Shown here piece by piece: positions 9,181 to 18,890 of a stretch of DNA of 64,000 bases. Numbering within the stretch: the stretch's first letter is position 1; each line of letters opens with the position of its first letter. The notes under the pieces are model-generated. The model saw only the letters and a program-made list of their open reading frames with translations, searched no databases and had not been told where the DNA came from. Made by a program: the position numbers and the translations under genes. The stretch covers positions 1-64,000 of the forward strand of contig AP017375.1 of NCBI GenBank assembly GCA_002355455.1, given 5' to 3'. Source of the DNA: Stanieria sp. NIES-3757 (lineage in GTDB: Bacteria > Cyanobacteriota > Cyanobacteriia > Cyanobacteriales > Xenococcaceae).

Positions 9181-9897
9181 TTACCGTGTCCATTCATGTT
9201 TTTCTCTAGCATTAACCAAAAATTCCAATTTAGCGCGATCGCGTTGTTTTTCGGCAGTAGTTGTACCTTTACGAAAAATTGCCCCAGTTGGACAAGCATC
9301 AACACATTTACCGCAAGAAGTACAAGCATCTACTTCTCCCCAAGGTTGATTTAAGCCAGAAACGATATAAGCTGCTGTACCTCGTTGGGCAACATCCCAA
9401 ACGTGCGCGCCTTCAATTTCATCACAGACTCGTACACAACGAGTACAGAGAATACAACGATTGTGGTCAATCCCAAATTGAGGATGAGAAACATCTACAC
9501 TACGATTTGGAAAGCGATAAGGAAAACGAGTGTGATCCATTCCTACTTTAATTGCAGCATCTTGGAGTTCACAATTTCCGTTAGCCACACAAATCGAACA
9601 GACATGATTGCCTTCAGCAAATAGTAATTCTACTGTCATGCGTCGATATTCCTGTAGTTTAGGAGTATTAGTATGCACCACCATCTCTTCTGCTACTTGA
9701 GTAACGCAAGCGGGTAAAAGTTTACTAATACCTTCTACTTCTACCAAACACATCCGACAAGCAGCTACGGCAGAAACTCCTTCCAAAAAGCATAGAGTAG
9801 GAATATGAATACCTGCTTCTTTGGCAGCTTCTAAAATGGTTGCGCCTTCGGCGATCGCAACAGGTTGACCGTCAATAGTTAAAGTTCTGACTGACAT
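9181..9897 (-). CDS. hoxU: Bidirectional hydrogenase diaphorase subunit HoxU
   Basis: A 238-residue iron-sulfur subunit homologous to the N-terminus of complex I NuoG. An N-terminal plant-type ferredoxin domain (HIPTLCFLEG, AACRMCLVEVEG) binds a 2Fe-2S cluster. A NuoG-like segment follows with ICVANGNCELQ. Two 4Fe-4S sites of ferredoxin type come next: CILCTRCVRVC and CTSCGKCVDACPTGAIF. It links HoxF to the HoxYH module. It is 32 bases downstream of hoxF in the same operon. All expected cysteines are present. Confidence 0.96.
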   Translation of the reverse strand: MSVRTLTIDGQPVAIAEGATILEAAKEAGIHIPTLCFLEGVSAVAACRMCLVEVEGISKLLPACVTQVAEEMVVHTNTPKLQEYRRMTVELLFAEGNHVCSICVANGNCELQDAAIKVGMDHTRFPYRFPNRSVDVSHPQFGIDHNRCILCTRCVRVCDEIEGAHVWDVAQRGTAAYIVSGLNQPWGEVDACTSCGKCVDACPTGAIFRKGTTTAEKQRDRAKLEFLVNAREKHEWTR

Positions 9898-9929
9898 AAT
9901 TGCTTAATTTCTTAGTAAATTGTTAATTT

Positions 9930-11564
9930 CTAAACAGTAACTTTGCCGTTGAGACTGTCTTGTTGAATTAATTCCTCATACTCTTCGGAGAAATAGCGTA
10001 AAGTACTTAAGATCGGATTAGGTGCGCTAATACCTAGACCGCACAAGCTAGTTTCTTTGACCATGTACGATAAAGCTTTTAATTTCTCCAAATCTGCATG
10101 AGTAGCTTGTTGGTCGAGAAATTTGCTTAAAAGCTCGTACAATTGCACTGTGCCAGCACGACAGGGAACGCATTTACCACAACTTTCACCGCGACAAAAT
10201 TCCATATAAAAGCGAGCGATCTCAACCATACTGGTATTTTCATCCATGACGATCGCACCGCCTGAACCCATCATTGTTCCTAATTTAAGCAAGGATTCAT
10301 AATCTACAGGCGTATCAAAAAATTCAGCAGGAATGCAACCGCCAGAAGGACCTCCTGTCTGCACTGCTTTGACTGTACCGCTATCGGGAACGCCACCGCC
10401 CATTTCCTCGACAATTTGTCTAACTGTTGTTCCCATCGGTACTTCAATTAACCCCGTATTGCATACTTTCCCCGTAAGAGCAAATACTTTCGTCCCTTTA
10501 CTGTTTTCCGTCCCGATACTGGCATACCAATCACTACCTTCACGAATTATTGGAACGATATTTGCCAAAGTCTCTACGTTATTAATCAAAGTAGGACATT
10601 CCCACAATCCCGATTCGGCTGGATAGGGAGGACGAGGACGAGGGTTACCTCGCTTGCCTTCAATGGAAGCAATTAAAGCGGTTTCTTCTCCGCAGACAAA
10701 AGCACCCGCACCAACGCGGATGTCAATCTTAAAATCAAAGGTAGAATCAAAAATCTGACTTCCCAGCAATTCGTATTTCTTAGCTTGCTGAATCGCTTTT
10801 TCCAGACGTTTAATTGCTAATGGATATTCAGCGCGGACGTAAATATAACCGTAATTAGCACCGACCGCATATCCTGCGATCGCCATTCCTTCTAAAATTC
10901 GATGGGGGTCACTTTCGAGGACACTGCGATCCATAAATGCCCCTGGATCGCCTTCGTCGGCGTTGCAAACTACATATTTCTGTCCTTTAGGCATTTTGGC
11001 AACAGTTGCCCATTTTAAACCTGTCGGATAACCACCTCCACCTCTTCCCCGCAAACCACTTTTAGCGATCTCTTCAATAACTTCTTGAGGGGTCATTTCC
11101 ATCAAAACATGATGCAATTGCTGATAGCCCCCTACCGCAATATATTCTTCAATTCGTTCGGGGTCAATTTTGCCACTATTTTCCAAAACTATAGGCATTT
11201 GTAGAGCAAAAAAAGGATGTTGGCGATCGCCTTGGACAGGTAATCCTTCTTGATTTCTCTCTTCTCCACTCAAAGCAGAAATAATTGCTGGTGCATTCTC
11301 AGCAGTTACTTCTTCATAGAGAATGCGATGGGGATCTATCTCTACTAATGCCCCCCTTCCACAAAAACGCAAGCAACCAACTCCACAAACCTCAACTGAA
11401 TCTTCCAGATTTGCAACGGTAACTGCTGCTTCTAAACTGTTTTTGACTGCTGCTGCACCAGAAGAGAGACAACCTGCGGCCGTACAACAACGAATGCGAG
11501 TCTGTTTTAAATCTTGGCGATCGCGTTCTTGTTTCCCCATTTCAAGTAATTCTTGTAAATCCAT
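9930..11564 (-). CDS. hoxF: Bidirectional hydrogenase diaphorase subunit HoxF
   Basis: A 544-residue NAD(P)H- or ferredoxin-interacting subunit related to complex I NuoF. The N-terminal thioredoxin-like 2Fe-2S domain shows RCCTAAGC and [10 protein letters not shown]. The NADH/FMN region has [18 protein letters not shown] and [13 protein letters not shown]. The 4Fe-4S motif near the C-terminus is [13 protein letters not shown] with a later [10 protein letters not shown]. It starts 4 bases after the hoxE stop, so translation is probably coupled. Length and motifs are typical of cyanobacterial HoxF. Confidence 0.97.
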   Translation of the reverse strand: MDLQELLEMGKQERDRQDLKQTRIRCCTAAGCLSSGAAAVKNSLEAAVTVANLEDSVEVCGVGCLRFCGRGALVEIDPHRILYEEVTAENAPAIISALSGEERNQEGLPVQGDRQHPFFALQMPIVLENSGKIDPERIEEYIAVGGYQQLHHVLMEMTPQEVIEEIAKSGLRGRGGGGYPTGLKWATVAKMPKGQKYVVCNADEGDPGAFMDRSVLESDPHRILEGMAIAGYAVGANYGYIYVRAEYPLAIKRLEKAIQQAKKYELLGSQIFDSTFDFKIDIRVGAGAFVCGEETALIASIEGKRGNPRPRPPYPAESGLWECPTLINNVETLANIVPIIREGSDWYASIGTENSKGTKVFALTGKVCNTGLIEVPMGTTVRQIVEEMGGGVPDSGTVKAVQTGGPSGGCIPAEFFDTPVDYESLLKLGTMMGSGGAIVMDENTSMVEIARFYMEFCRGESCGKCVPCRAGTVQLYELLSKFLDQQATHADLEKLKALSYMVKETSLCGLGISAPNPILSTLRYFSEEYEELIQQDSLNGKVTV

Positions 11565-11568
11565 CTAC

Positions 11569-12105
11569 CTATTCCTTATCTTCTTGCCAAGTTTTTACTT
11601 TTATTACTGCCATTTCTGGTTCTTGTTTTCCAGCCACAGCACCATCAAACACTACTGCCGGGGCAATTCCGCAAGCACCAAGACAACGGGCTGTCATCAG
11701 AGAAACATTACCATCTGGAGTAGTTTCACCGACATGAATCTTTAATTCTTTTTCTATTGCTGTCAAGACGCGATCGCTACCTTTAACGTAACAAGCAGTT
11801 CCCAAACAAACAACACAGCTATGTACCCCACTCGGTTTAAGGGAAAACAATTGATAAAAAGTTGCTACGCCATAAACGCGACTTAGAGGTAGTTTTAGTT
11901 GTTTTGCTACATGACTCAATACCTCTGGTTCAAGATAACCAAAAGATTCTTGTGCTTTATGAAGAATTTCGATGAGTGCATCTTGACGATAATGATTTCG
12001 CTTGATCGTGATGTCTAAAGTTTTGAACCGCTTATCGACTTGGGTTTTTTTATGGTCGGTACTTTTAGCTTCACGGTTCTTAGTTTCAGTAGCGATCGAT
12101 TGCAT
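11569..12105 (-). CDS. hoxE: Bidirectional hydrogenase subunit HoxE
   Basis: A 178-residue subunit related to complex I NuoE, with a thioredoxin-like 2Fe-2S domain. Cluster cysteines lie in VVCLGTACYVKG and ARCLGACGIAPA. The helical N-terminal half (ALIEILHKAQESFGYLEPEV) matches the family. The frame extends 13 codons upstream to a TTG at 12144; I prefer the ATG at 12105 because it gives the usual length, but neither start has a good ribosome site. It is the first gene of the hox operon, so the promoter should lie in 12106-12164 or within the upstream gene. Confidence 0.93.
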   Translation of the reverse strand: MQSIATETKNREAKSTDHKKTQVDKRFKTLDITIKRNHYRQDALIEILHKAQESFGYLEPEVLSHVAKQLKLPLSRVYGVATFYQLFSLKPSGVHSCVVCLGTACYVKGSDRVLTAIEKELKIHVGETTPDGNVSLMTARCLGACGIAPAVVFDGAVAGKQEPEMAVIKVKTWQEDKE

Positions 12106-12164
12106 AGGTTTTGTTTCTAGTGATAAATTTGTAGACTGAAGCAATGGCTAGACATCAAAAACAC

Positions 12165-12719
12165 TTAAAATTGTGATTGTCTCCAACGACTCCAAACTGG
12201 AAAACCATTTTCATCTCGAAGTACTAAAGTGTCTTTGCCTTTTTTGACTTGGGCAGCAATTAAGCTTGGTTGACCGTCAAAATTAACTTTTGAACCAGTT
12301 ACTTCAATTTTGTCTTTAGGTTGAATTTGAATATTTTGATTATCCAAATACCAGGAAGGTCCTAAATGAACATTAATCACTTCTTGTTCTGTTTTTAGTT
12401 GGAGATGAACACCTTGTGACATTCCTTGTCTGGAAGTAATTGCATTAATACTGATAACTTCCCCACTAATAGTTTCTACCGTATTAAGGTTATACATTCT
12501 GTTAAATTCATTTCTGTAGCCCCATCCTCTATGTCTTGGATATCCTTGATTAGGATAGCTTTGAGTAGGATTAACACAACAATTATTAGGATTGGAATTA
12601 CTTTGTTTCAACAGAGGAGATGTAGCAACAGGCTCGGCTAGAACAATAGTCATCCCAGTTAAAATAAAACCAACTACAGTAGTAGGAATAATTTTGCCGT
12701 TTTGATTATGATGGATCAT
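12165..12719 (-). CDS. Secreted OB-fold-like protein of unknown function
   Basis: A 184-residue protein with an N-terminal hydrophobic signal-like segment (KIIPTTVVGFILTGMTIVLA) and then a low-complexity Asn/Pro/Tyr-rich stretch containing a CC pair. The C-terminal 100 residues form a beta-rich domain (TVETISGEVISINAI..., VHLQLKTEQEVINVHLGPSW, DKIEVTGSKVNFDGQPSLIA) that resembles small periplasmic OB-fold or cation-binding proteins. A strong AGGAGG precedes the ATG at 12719 by 7 bases, which rules out the slightly longer start at 12734. It lies just upstream of hoxE on the same strand, but a link with hydrogenase is not shown. Confidence 0.7.
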   Translation of the reverse strand: MIHHNQNGKIIPTTVVGFILTGMTIVLAEPVATSPLLKQSNSNPNNCCVNPTQSYPNQGYPRHRGWGYRNEFNRMYNLNTVETISGEVISINAITSRQGMSQGVHLQLKTEQEVINVHLGPSWYLDNQNIQIQPKDKIEVTGSKVNFDGQPSLIAAQVKKGKDTLVLRDENGFPVWSRWRQSQF

Positions 12720-12842
12720 GACAATCCTCCTCATGAGCTACCAATGCTGGTCAACTCTGCCCATAAGTTAAGTTAATAATTTGAAGAACTTGTGAGGAAA
12801 ACCCGTTAATCAAATAAGTTTGTTTGAGAAAACTGTCGATTG

Positions 12843-13703
12843 TTAATTCTTACTTGAGAAACGTAAATTTAAAATCGATAAACCCAAAATTCCTAGAAAT
12901 AACACTAAACCAATCGTACAAGCGTAGCTAATATCCAAATCTTGAAAGGCTCGCTCATAAAGATAATAAACCACGGTTTTAGAACTATTGCGTGGACCAC
13001 CTTGAGTCATGATATAAATTTCTTCAAAGACTTTAGTGGCAGATATGGCAGAAATTACTGCGACCAATAATAAATAAGGACGCATCAATGGCAAAGTAAT
13101 ATCCCAATGTTTGCGCCAATTATCCGAACCATCAATAGCAGCAGCTTCATATAATTCTGGAGCGATCGCTTGTAAGCCAGCTAAATAGATTACCATGTAG
13201 TAACCTAATCCTTTCCAAATTGTTACTACCATCACACTCCAAAGAGCTAGTTGAGGATTGGTTAACCAAGGAATGCCTTCAGCAATACCCATTTGTTTGA
13301 GAAATTGATTGAGTAAACCATTTTGAGTATAAAGAGCTTTCCAAGCAATTCCTGCTACTATCATTGAAATCACTACAGGCGTATAAAAAGCTGTCCGAAA
13401 CCAATGAATTCCTTTGAGTTTTTGATTAACTAAAATCGCCAGCAATAAAGGAGCAATTACTAAAATAGGAACTACTCCCACCAAATATAGCAAGGTATTT
13501 TTAATAGTTTGCCAAAAAACGACATCAGTTTTTAAACGTTGAAAGTTTTGCCAGCCAACCCATTGAGGAGCTTGGGTTAGGTCAAATTCGTAACGAGTAA
13601 AGCTTAAAGAAAAAGCTTGAATTGCAGGAAAAAAGACAGTTAATCCCAGCAGTAATAGGGCTGGTAACAAAAACAAATAAGGAGTTAATTTGTACCGTTT
13701 CAT
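12843..13703 (-). CDS. Sugar ABC transporter permease (MalF/UgpA type)
   Basis: A 286-residue inner-membrane permease of a binding-protein-dependent sugar importer. It starts with KRYKLTPYLFLLPALLLL, has about six membrane segments, and carries the ATPase-docking EAA loop EAAAIDGSDNWRKHWDITLP about 90 residues from the C-terminus. The family is the carbohydrate uptake-1 (CUT1) type with MalF-, UgpA- or LacF-like permeases. No second permease, binding protein or ATPase is nearby, so partners must lie elsewhere; the substrate cannot be named. The start is the ATG at 13703; one further codon (TTG) is open before it. Confidence 0.9.
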   Translation of the reverse strand: MKRYKLTPYLFLLPALLLLGLTVFFPAIQAFSLSFTRYEFDLTQAPQWVGWQNFQRLKTDVVFWQTIKNTLLYLVGVVPILVIAPLLLAILVNQKLKGIHWFRTAFYTPVVISMIVAGIAWKALYTQNGLLNQFLKQMGIAEGIPWLTNPQLALWSVMVVTIWKGLGYYMVIYLAGLQAIAPELYEAAAIDGSDNWRKHWDITLPLMRPYLLLVAVISAISATKVFEEIYIMTQGGPRNSSKTVVYYLYERAFQDLDISYACTIGLVLFLGILGLSILNLRFSSKN

Positions 13704-14002
13704 CAAAAATTATAGTTGCAAGTTATCAGGTAGGTTTGTTCAAATTTTTACTAGCTAATAGCTTTCTAATTCTATTAATTTTTTTTTAATTTGTTTACCA
13801 GAAGCACTGCGGTTTTGATTGATTGAAGTGTACTTTTTGAATTAAAAAATTGCTAGATTCCCGATCGAGTCTAAAATTTTAGCTTGAAATATATATATAT
13901 GTTTTTAGCGATCGCTTATTAATCTGTAAAGCGAATTGTATTTACACTTATGTAATCATACTGACAACTTTAGTTCAAAGAATTAATCTTATTTAAGTAA
14001 AT

Positions 14003-14839
14003 TTAACCAATGCTAGATTTTAATCTTTCTTCTAGCAATTTTAAAATCCTAATGACTGACTTTTCTAATTGGACTTGCTTGGAAGAAAAAAATAAAGGAG
14101 AAAAATGATTGCCTGGATTTTTTTCAGATATTAGTTTATACAAATCTTGAGGAACATTTTGTTTTAAATCTTTAATATTTTTAGTCGTATAATGACTTTT
14201 TTCGGGAACAATCATACCTAAACAATTAAACAAATCACTATATTTAATTAAATTATAAATTTCTTCTTCTGTAAGCTGATTTAATGTTTTACAGCCTCCA
14301 ATGATTTTAGGAGAAATAAAAATAGATGGTTCATTTATAATTGAAAATTGTTTGTCTTGGATTAAATTAAAATATTCATTAATTGCCTTAGTTTGTTTTT
14401 TGTCTAAATATTCATTTAAAAATATCCGATATTTTTCTTGATTCAAATTACTAATAATTTCAAGCAAAATAAGATATTGGCAACCTAAGCCATGACCGAG
14501 CCAAAAGTTATTTAATTGTTTGGAATTATAATTTTTTAAATAAATTTCTGAATTATAACCTAATCGTTTCGCTTCAGCAAAAATACCAGAAAACAAATTA
14601 TAATTAAGTGATTCGTTCATTAAATTTATCGCTCCTGTCCAACAATTCCAGTGAGAATAGATTGGTCTAGCAATAATTGTATAACCTTGATAGTATAAAC
14701 CTTTTAAAAAATGACGATAAAAAATAGTAGGAAATGCACCAAAACCCACTTCACCAATAAAATTAATTATCCCTAACGGACGAGGATGAACTGCTACCCA
14801 ACTAAAAGAAATTGGTTGAAATTTAAAATTAAACTCCAT
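14003..14839 (-). CDS. DUF1350-family alpha/beta-hydrolase-like protein
   Basis: A 278-residue protein that I recognise as resembling the DUF1350 family found in cyanobacteria and plastids. Features are the opening SWVAVHPRPLGIINFIGE, the segment YRHFLKGLYYQGYTIIARPI, and a nucleophile-elbow-like GHGLGCQY around residue 120, where most hydrolases have GHSxG; the serine is replaced by glycine here, so classical hydrolase activity is doubtful. Many residues are Asn, Ile and Lys, in line with an AT-rich gene. It is monocistronic as far as can be seen. Function is not known. Confidence 0.7.
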   Translation of the reverse strand: MEFNFKFQPISFSWVAVHPRPLGIINFIGEVGFGAFPTIFYRHFLKGLYYQGYTIIARPIYSHWNCWTGAINLMNESLNYNLFSGIFAEAKRLGYNSEIYLKNYNSKQLNNFWLGHGLGCQYLILLEIISNLNQEKYRIFLNEYLDKKQTKAINEYFNLIQDKQFSIINEPSIFISPKIIGGCKTLNQLTEEEIYNLIKYSDLFNCLGMIVPEKSHYTTKNIKDLKQNVPQDLYKLISEKNPGNHFSPLFFSSKQVQLEKSVIRILKLLEERLKSSIG

Positions 14840-15201
14840 AATTAAACGTAAATTTTTGAAATTTTAAATGGCAATTATTACTGATTTACAACTTGACTAA
14901 TTGACTAATCATTAATATTCATAAAAGGCTAAATTATTAATCGCAACTTATGACATAGAAAATAATAATAAGCTTATTGCAAAAATAAATCAACAAACTT
15001 TACTCAAGTAAAACCTGACAATAATACGTTGTCAATTTTTTATCAATTTACTCAAGTCAAGTCAAACCCAATCTAGACTAAGCAGACAATCAACTCATCT
15101 CTAGTGAAATGCAGAGAACTATTAAAAAATACTCAAATTAACCTAGTGAGTAAGCAAATATACTGTACATAGAAAGAAGTTTCTTGTAAGAGGATTTATC
15201 A
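14840..15201. promoter_or_regulatory. Upstream region with inverted repeat TGACAA-N7-TTGTCA
   Basis: About 360 bases between divergent genes, AT-rich. A perfect inverted repeat TGACAA/TTGTCA with a 7-base spacer lies at 15016-15034, and CTCAAGT occurs on both sides of it (15003-15009 and 15052-15058). This may be an operator for the 15202 gene. No RNA gene is seen. Confidence 0.35.
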
Positions 15202-15711
15202 ATGACTAGATTACGTAATTTATTAATTGGTGCGGGTATTGCTGCTGTTGGTGCGATCGGTACTAAAAAAGCAGTAGACTATTTTCGTAATCGGGGTAAA
15301 GAAGAAGTTGTCGATGAAAGTCAAGGTGATGCTGAAGCTGTTGCACCTGATGAAGTAGCCTACGCTACAGTAGAAGCTAGTTCTGTTCAAGATTTCTTAG
15401 ATAAAAGTTTTGGTGCGCCTGGTCGTTATGTTCCCTCTCGTCCACCTAAAATTTTTGAATATCAAGGCGAACAGTACATGGTGATTTGGGCAAAAGATAA
15501 TCAAAAAAATAAAAATCAAATGATGGCTTTCAAATACACCGATGAAGGTCGTAAGATGGTTGCTAGTGTTGGCTATACTGGTGACGCCACTGATTACAAT
15601 GTCAATTTAGATGGAACTTCTTTTGCAGTAGATGTTAATGGAAAACAATTGACTTCTGGACAAGGAGAAACAAAGGGCGCAAATGAAGTTGATTTTGTTT
15701 TAGCTGCCTAA
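15202..15711 (+). CDS. Uncharacterised membrane-anchored protein
   Basis: A 169-residue protein of unknown function. An N-terminal hydrophobic stretch (LRNLLIGAGIAAVGAIG) could be a single membrane anchor. An acidic linker (EEVVDESQGDAEAVAPDE) follows, then a domain of about 100 residues with SVQDFLDKSFGAPGRY, IFEYQGEQYMVIWAKDN and a Gly/Asp-rich end. AGAGGA lies just upstream of the ATG and a terminator follows at 15730, so it is a single-gene unit with signs of good expression. I do not recognise the family. Confidence 0.65.
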   Translation: MTRLRNLLIGAGIAAVGAIGTKKAVDYFRNRGKEEVVDESQGDAEAVAPDEVAYATVEASSVQDFLDKSFGAPGRYVPSRPPKIFEYQGEQYMVIWAKDNQKNKNQMMAFKYTDEGRKMVASVGYTGDATDYNVNLDGTSFAVDVNGKQLTSGQGETKGANEVDFVLAA

Positions 15712-15729
15712 ATGATTGCTATTTTTGTT

Positions 15730-15763
15730 AACCACCAGCCTATTGGACGTTGGTGGTTTTTTT
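15730..15763 (+). terminator. Rho-independent terminator
   Basis: AACCACCA pairs with TGGTGGTT across a 13-base loop and runs into a T tract. It lies 19 bases after the stop of the 15202 gene. Confidence 0.85.
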
Positions 15764-15854
15764 ATTTGAACCATAGTTAATTTTTATTCATCGGCTTTCA
15801 ACTAAGGTAAAATCGGCGAAAAGATTGGAATTTGTCAAATTAACGCAGACGTAA

Positions 15855-16973
15855 ATGGTTGGTTATCTTGTTTTCCTGACAATCTCTACCGGTTTATTTG
15901 CTATTTTTGCTCTTGGTTTAAACTTGCAATGGGGTTTTACGGGCTTAATTAACTTTGGTCATGTTGCTTTTATGACTGTTGGGGCTTACACCACAGTTTT
16001 ATTAAGTTCTTTGGGCGTACCTTTAATAATTTCTGTTTTAGTTGGGGCAATAGTAGCAGCATTATTGGGATTATTAATTGGAATGTCTACGTTGAGATTG
16101 CGAGAGGATTATCTGGCAATTGTGACAATTGGCGTTTCAGAATTGTTGCGGTTAATTGCTCTTAATGAAGAATGGTTAACCAAAGGCGCATTTGGAATTC
16201 AACGTTATCCATTGCCTTTGGAAAGATTTGAGCCTAATGGCATCAGCAAAACGATCATAATTAGTCTTTTAACCATTTTAGCTATTTTTGCAGTTTGGCA
16301 ACTGTGGCAAGGGTTAAAAAATCAATGGCGAGAAAGCCGAGAAATCCAAAGAAAAAGTTATCAACCTCGAAAAAAAATTGGTGCAATTATTTGGGGGATC
16401 ATCGCTTTAGCTTTAATCTTGACTGTTTATATTAATAGTTTGCTGGCTCTTTCTGATTACAATTACAAAGCTGGCTTGATGTTATTGGTTTTAATCACTT
16501 TAGCTATCATTTATTGGGGTTTGCAATTATTGGTAAATTCTCCTTGGGGTAGAGTGCTAAAAGCGATTCGAGAAGATGAAGAAATTCCAAGGGCATTGGG
16601 TAAAAATGTTTTTTGGTATAAATTACAAGCTTTTATGTTAGGCGGTGCGATCGCAGGTGTGGCTGGAGCTTTTTATGCTTGGCAATTAACTACTGTTTAT
16701 CCTAGTAATTTTGAACCAATCGTTACTTTTAATGCCTGGACAATGGTAGTCTTAGGCGGTGCAGGAAGTAATGCAGGAACATTACTCGGAGTAATTATTT
16801 TCTGGGCGTATGATGCGTTAACGCGCTTTTATTTGCCTCAATTAGGTTTAGTAGATAATTCTAGTGCGGGGGCGTTGCGAATTATGATTATTGGTCTAAT
16901 TTTAATGGTTCTAATGATTTGGCGACCCCAAGGCATCCTTGGTAAAAAAGAAGAACTAACTTTAGGAAAATGA
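15855..16973 (+). CDS. Branched-chain/neutral amino acid ABC permease (LivM family)
   Basis: A 372-residue inner-membrane permease of the LivM family, which imports amino acids or urea with LivH, LivF, LivG and a binding protein. Family signatures are the N-terminal ALGLNLQWGFTGLINFGHVA, LRLREDYLAIVTIGVSELLR, and the ATPase-docking region RVLKAIREDEEIPRALGKN followed by GGAIAGVAGAFYAW. It has about ten membrane segments. In cyanobacteria this type includes the Nat neutral amino acid permeases, which are usually scattered singly in the genome as here. The gene overlaps the next one by 4 bases (ATGA). Confidence 0.88.
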   Translation: MVGYLVFLTISTGLFAIFALGLNLQWGFTGLINFGHVAFMTVGAYTTVLLSSLGVPLIISVLVGAIVAALLGLLIGMSTLRLREDYLAIVTIGVSELLRLIALNEEWLTKGAFGIQRYPLPLERFEPNGISKTIIISLLTILAIFAVWQLWQGLKNQWRESREIQRKSYQPRKKIGAIIWGIIALALILTVYINSLLALSDYNYKAGLMLLVLITLAIIYWGLQLLVNSPWGRVLKAIREDEEIPRALGKNVFWYKLQAFMLGGAIAGVAGAFYAWQLTTVYPSNFEPIVTFNAWTMVVLGGAGSNAGTLLGVIIFWAYDALTRFYLPQLGLVDNSSAGALRIMIIGLILMVLMIWRPQGILGKKEELTLGK

Positions 16974-18043
16974 CGGAAATTCGTGGTGTTTGGCTGGCAA
17001 ATCGTCCCCATAGTCAAGTTTTGGCATCGAAACAAAATATTGCTGAAGCGATGGATTTTTTGCAGCAGCAGGGATTTAATTTAATTTTTCCTGTTGTCTG
17101 GAATCGAGGTTATACTCTGTTTCCCAGTCAAGTGATGGCAAATTATAGTTTTCCTGTCATTGAACCATTTTACGATTCCCAGTCAAGAGATCCTTTAGCA
17201 GAAGTTATTACCGAGGCACATCAGCGCAATATTGCAGTAATACCTTGGTTTGAATACGGTTTTGCTGCTTCCCATCTAGCGAGTGGAGGACATATCTTAC
17301 AATCGCAACCTCACTGGAAAGCGATAGCTTTTAATGGGGAAGTAGTCAAACACGGCGGTTTAATGTGGATGAATGCTTTCAATCCAGAAGTTCAACAGTT
17401 TATGTTGGATTTAATTTTAGAAGTAGTAACTAAATACAATGTTGAAGGTATTCAAGGATGCGATCGCTTGCCCGCCCTTCCTGTTGCAGGAGGTTACAAT
17501 GAAGAGACAATTAAACTCTATCAAGCTGAATTTGGCATCAAACCACCTCGTAACCCCAGCAATCAAAAATGGATCCAATGGCGGGCTACTTTACTAACTG
17601 ATTTTCTCGCTCAAATTTATCAACAAGTCAAAGCAGTTAACCCTCAATTAATTATTTCTTTGTCTCCTGCCGTTTATCCTTTTTGTTTAAACAATCTGCT
17701 ACAAGATACTAAAACTTGGCTTACCAGAGGCATAGTAGATTTACTTCATCCCCAAATTTATCGTTCTAGTTTTGGTGGTTATCGCCACGAAGTCAAACAA
17801 ATCAAACAGATTTTTCCTGCCAATTCGCTTTCTAAATTTAGCCCTGGAATTGCTTTCACTGCTAATAATCAAGAATTAACCATTCACGATTTACTTCAAT
17901 GTATCCAATTAAATCGTGCTAGTGGTTTTAGGGGACAAGTATTTTTTCATTACGAAGGCTTACGCAAAAATAATAATGCGGTAGCAACTGCACTATGTCA
18001 ATTCAGTGGCTACGATCAAGTCGCTTTTTTCCCTTTTAATTAA
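16970..18043 (+). CDS. Glycosyl hydrolase-like (GHL10/DUF187) protein
   Basis: A 357-residue protein resembling the GHL10 family (formerly DUF187), predicted TIM-barrel hydrolases of unknown substrate. Typical blocks are EIRGVWLANRPHSQVL at the start, FNLIFPVVWNRGYTLFPS, VIPWFEYGF, NVEGIQGCDRLPA and LHPQIYRSSF. No signal peptide is visible, so it is probably cytosolic. The ATG overlaps the end of the permease gene (ATGA), implying translational coupling, although no functional link is obvious. Family membership is good; the reaction is not known. Confidence 0.82.
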   Translation: MTEIRGVWLANRPHSQVLASKQNIAEAMDFLQQQGFNLIFPVVWNRGYTLFPSQVMANYSFPVIEPFYDSQSRDPLAEVITEAHQRNIAVIPWFEYGFAASHLASGGHILQSQPHWKAIAFNGEVVKHGGLMWMNAFNPEVQQFMLDLILEVVTKYNVEGIQGCDRLPALPVAGGYNEETIKLYQAEFGIKPPRNPSNQKWIQWRATLLTDFLAQIYQQVKAVNPQLIISLSPAVYPFCLNNLLQDTKTWLTRGIVDLLHPQIYRSSFGGYRHEVKQIKQIFPANSLSKFSPGIAFTANNQELTIHDLLQCIQLNRASGFRGQVFFHYEGLRKNNNAVATALCQFSGYDQVAFFPFN

Positions 18044-18182
18044 GTCTTTAGACAGAATTAATGACACTTTCTCCATTTTTTATACTTAATTTCATTTTGC
18101 ATCACTACTTATCAAGTAAATTGGATTGTCAGATGGGATTGATTAAGATATTTTGTATATAAAAGTTAAAAAAAACTAAAAA

Positions 18183-18890
18183 ATGCTAAGAGTCATTACC
18201 GATTTTGACGGTCCGATTATGGATGTTTCGGAACGCTACTACCAGGTTTATCAATATTGTTTAGAACAAACTAAATACGACCAACAACCAATTCATCAAC
18301 TAAGCAAAGCAGAATTTTGGCAACTTAAACGAGCGCGTGTACCTGAATATAAAATTGGGATTAAATCTGGTTTAGATGAAACACAAGCTCAAAAATTTGC
18401 TTTAATTCGCAAAAATACTGTTCATACTTTACCTTATCTCAGTTACGATCAAGTTCTTCCCAATGCCATCTCTGCTTTAGAAAAATTACAGTATTTAGGA
18501 ATCGATCTGGTTGTGATGACAATGCGACGAGAAAAAGAATTAGCAGAAGCCTTTGAACGCTACGATTTAGCTCGTTTTTTTCCTTCTAACCGTCGTTATT
18601 GCTTACGCAATGATTATATTAAAACGACTGATATCGAAGATAAACCCTTACTGATGAAAAAAGCAGTAAGTCAATTACCGCCTGCTTCCGATCTGTGGAT
18701 GATCGGAGATACAGAAGCAGACATTGTAGCAGCTAAACAATCTCAAGTGAAAATTATCGGAGTTTTATCAGGAATTCGCGATCGCAAACATTTAGAACAA
18801 TATCAACCCAATTTTATTGCTAATAATTTGACAGAAGCTATTGACTTAGTGCTTCGGCACACCTTATCAGCGCAGAAAGCAACTAGCTAA
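18183..18890 (+). CDS. HAD-family hydrolase
   Basis: A 235-residue haloacid dehalogenase-like hydrolase. Motif I is DFDGPIMD (Asp7 nucleophile and Asp9), motif II lies in LVVMTMRR, and the C-terminal metal-binding motif IV is MIGDTEADIVAAK. The helical cap between residues 15 and 85 matches subfamily I phosphatases. Substrate is unknown; relatives act on small phosphorylated metabolites. Its 3' end overlaps the convergent CPP1-like gene by 24 bases. Confidence 0.85.
   Translation: MLRVITDFDGPIMDVSERYYQVYQYCLEQTKYDQQPIHQLSKAEFWQLKRARVPEYKIGIKSGLDETQAQKFALIRKNTVHTLPYLSYDQVLPNAISALEKLQYLGIDLVVMTMRREKELAEAFERYDLARFFPSNRRYCLRNDYIKTTDIEDKPLLMKKAVSQLPPASDLWMIGDTEADIVAAKQSQVKIIGVLSGIRDRKHLEQYQPNFIANNLTEAIDLVLRHTLSAQKATS

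Noticed and set aside
9261-9624. Plus-strand frames inside hoxU and hoxF
   Set aside because: They are antisense shadows of strongly conserved Hox genes with no ribosome sites and no protein-like sequence.
13860-13920. ATATATATATAT tract near 13893
   Set aside because: A simple repeat in AT-rich intergenic DNA without other signal.
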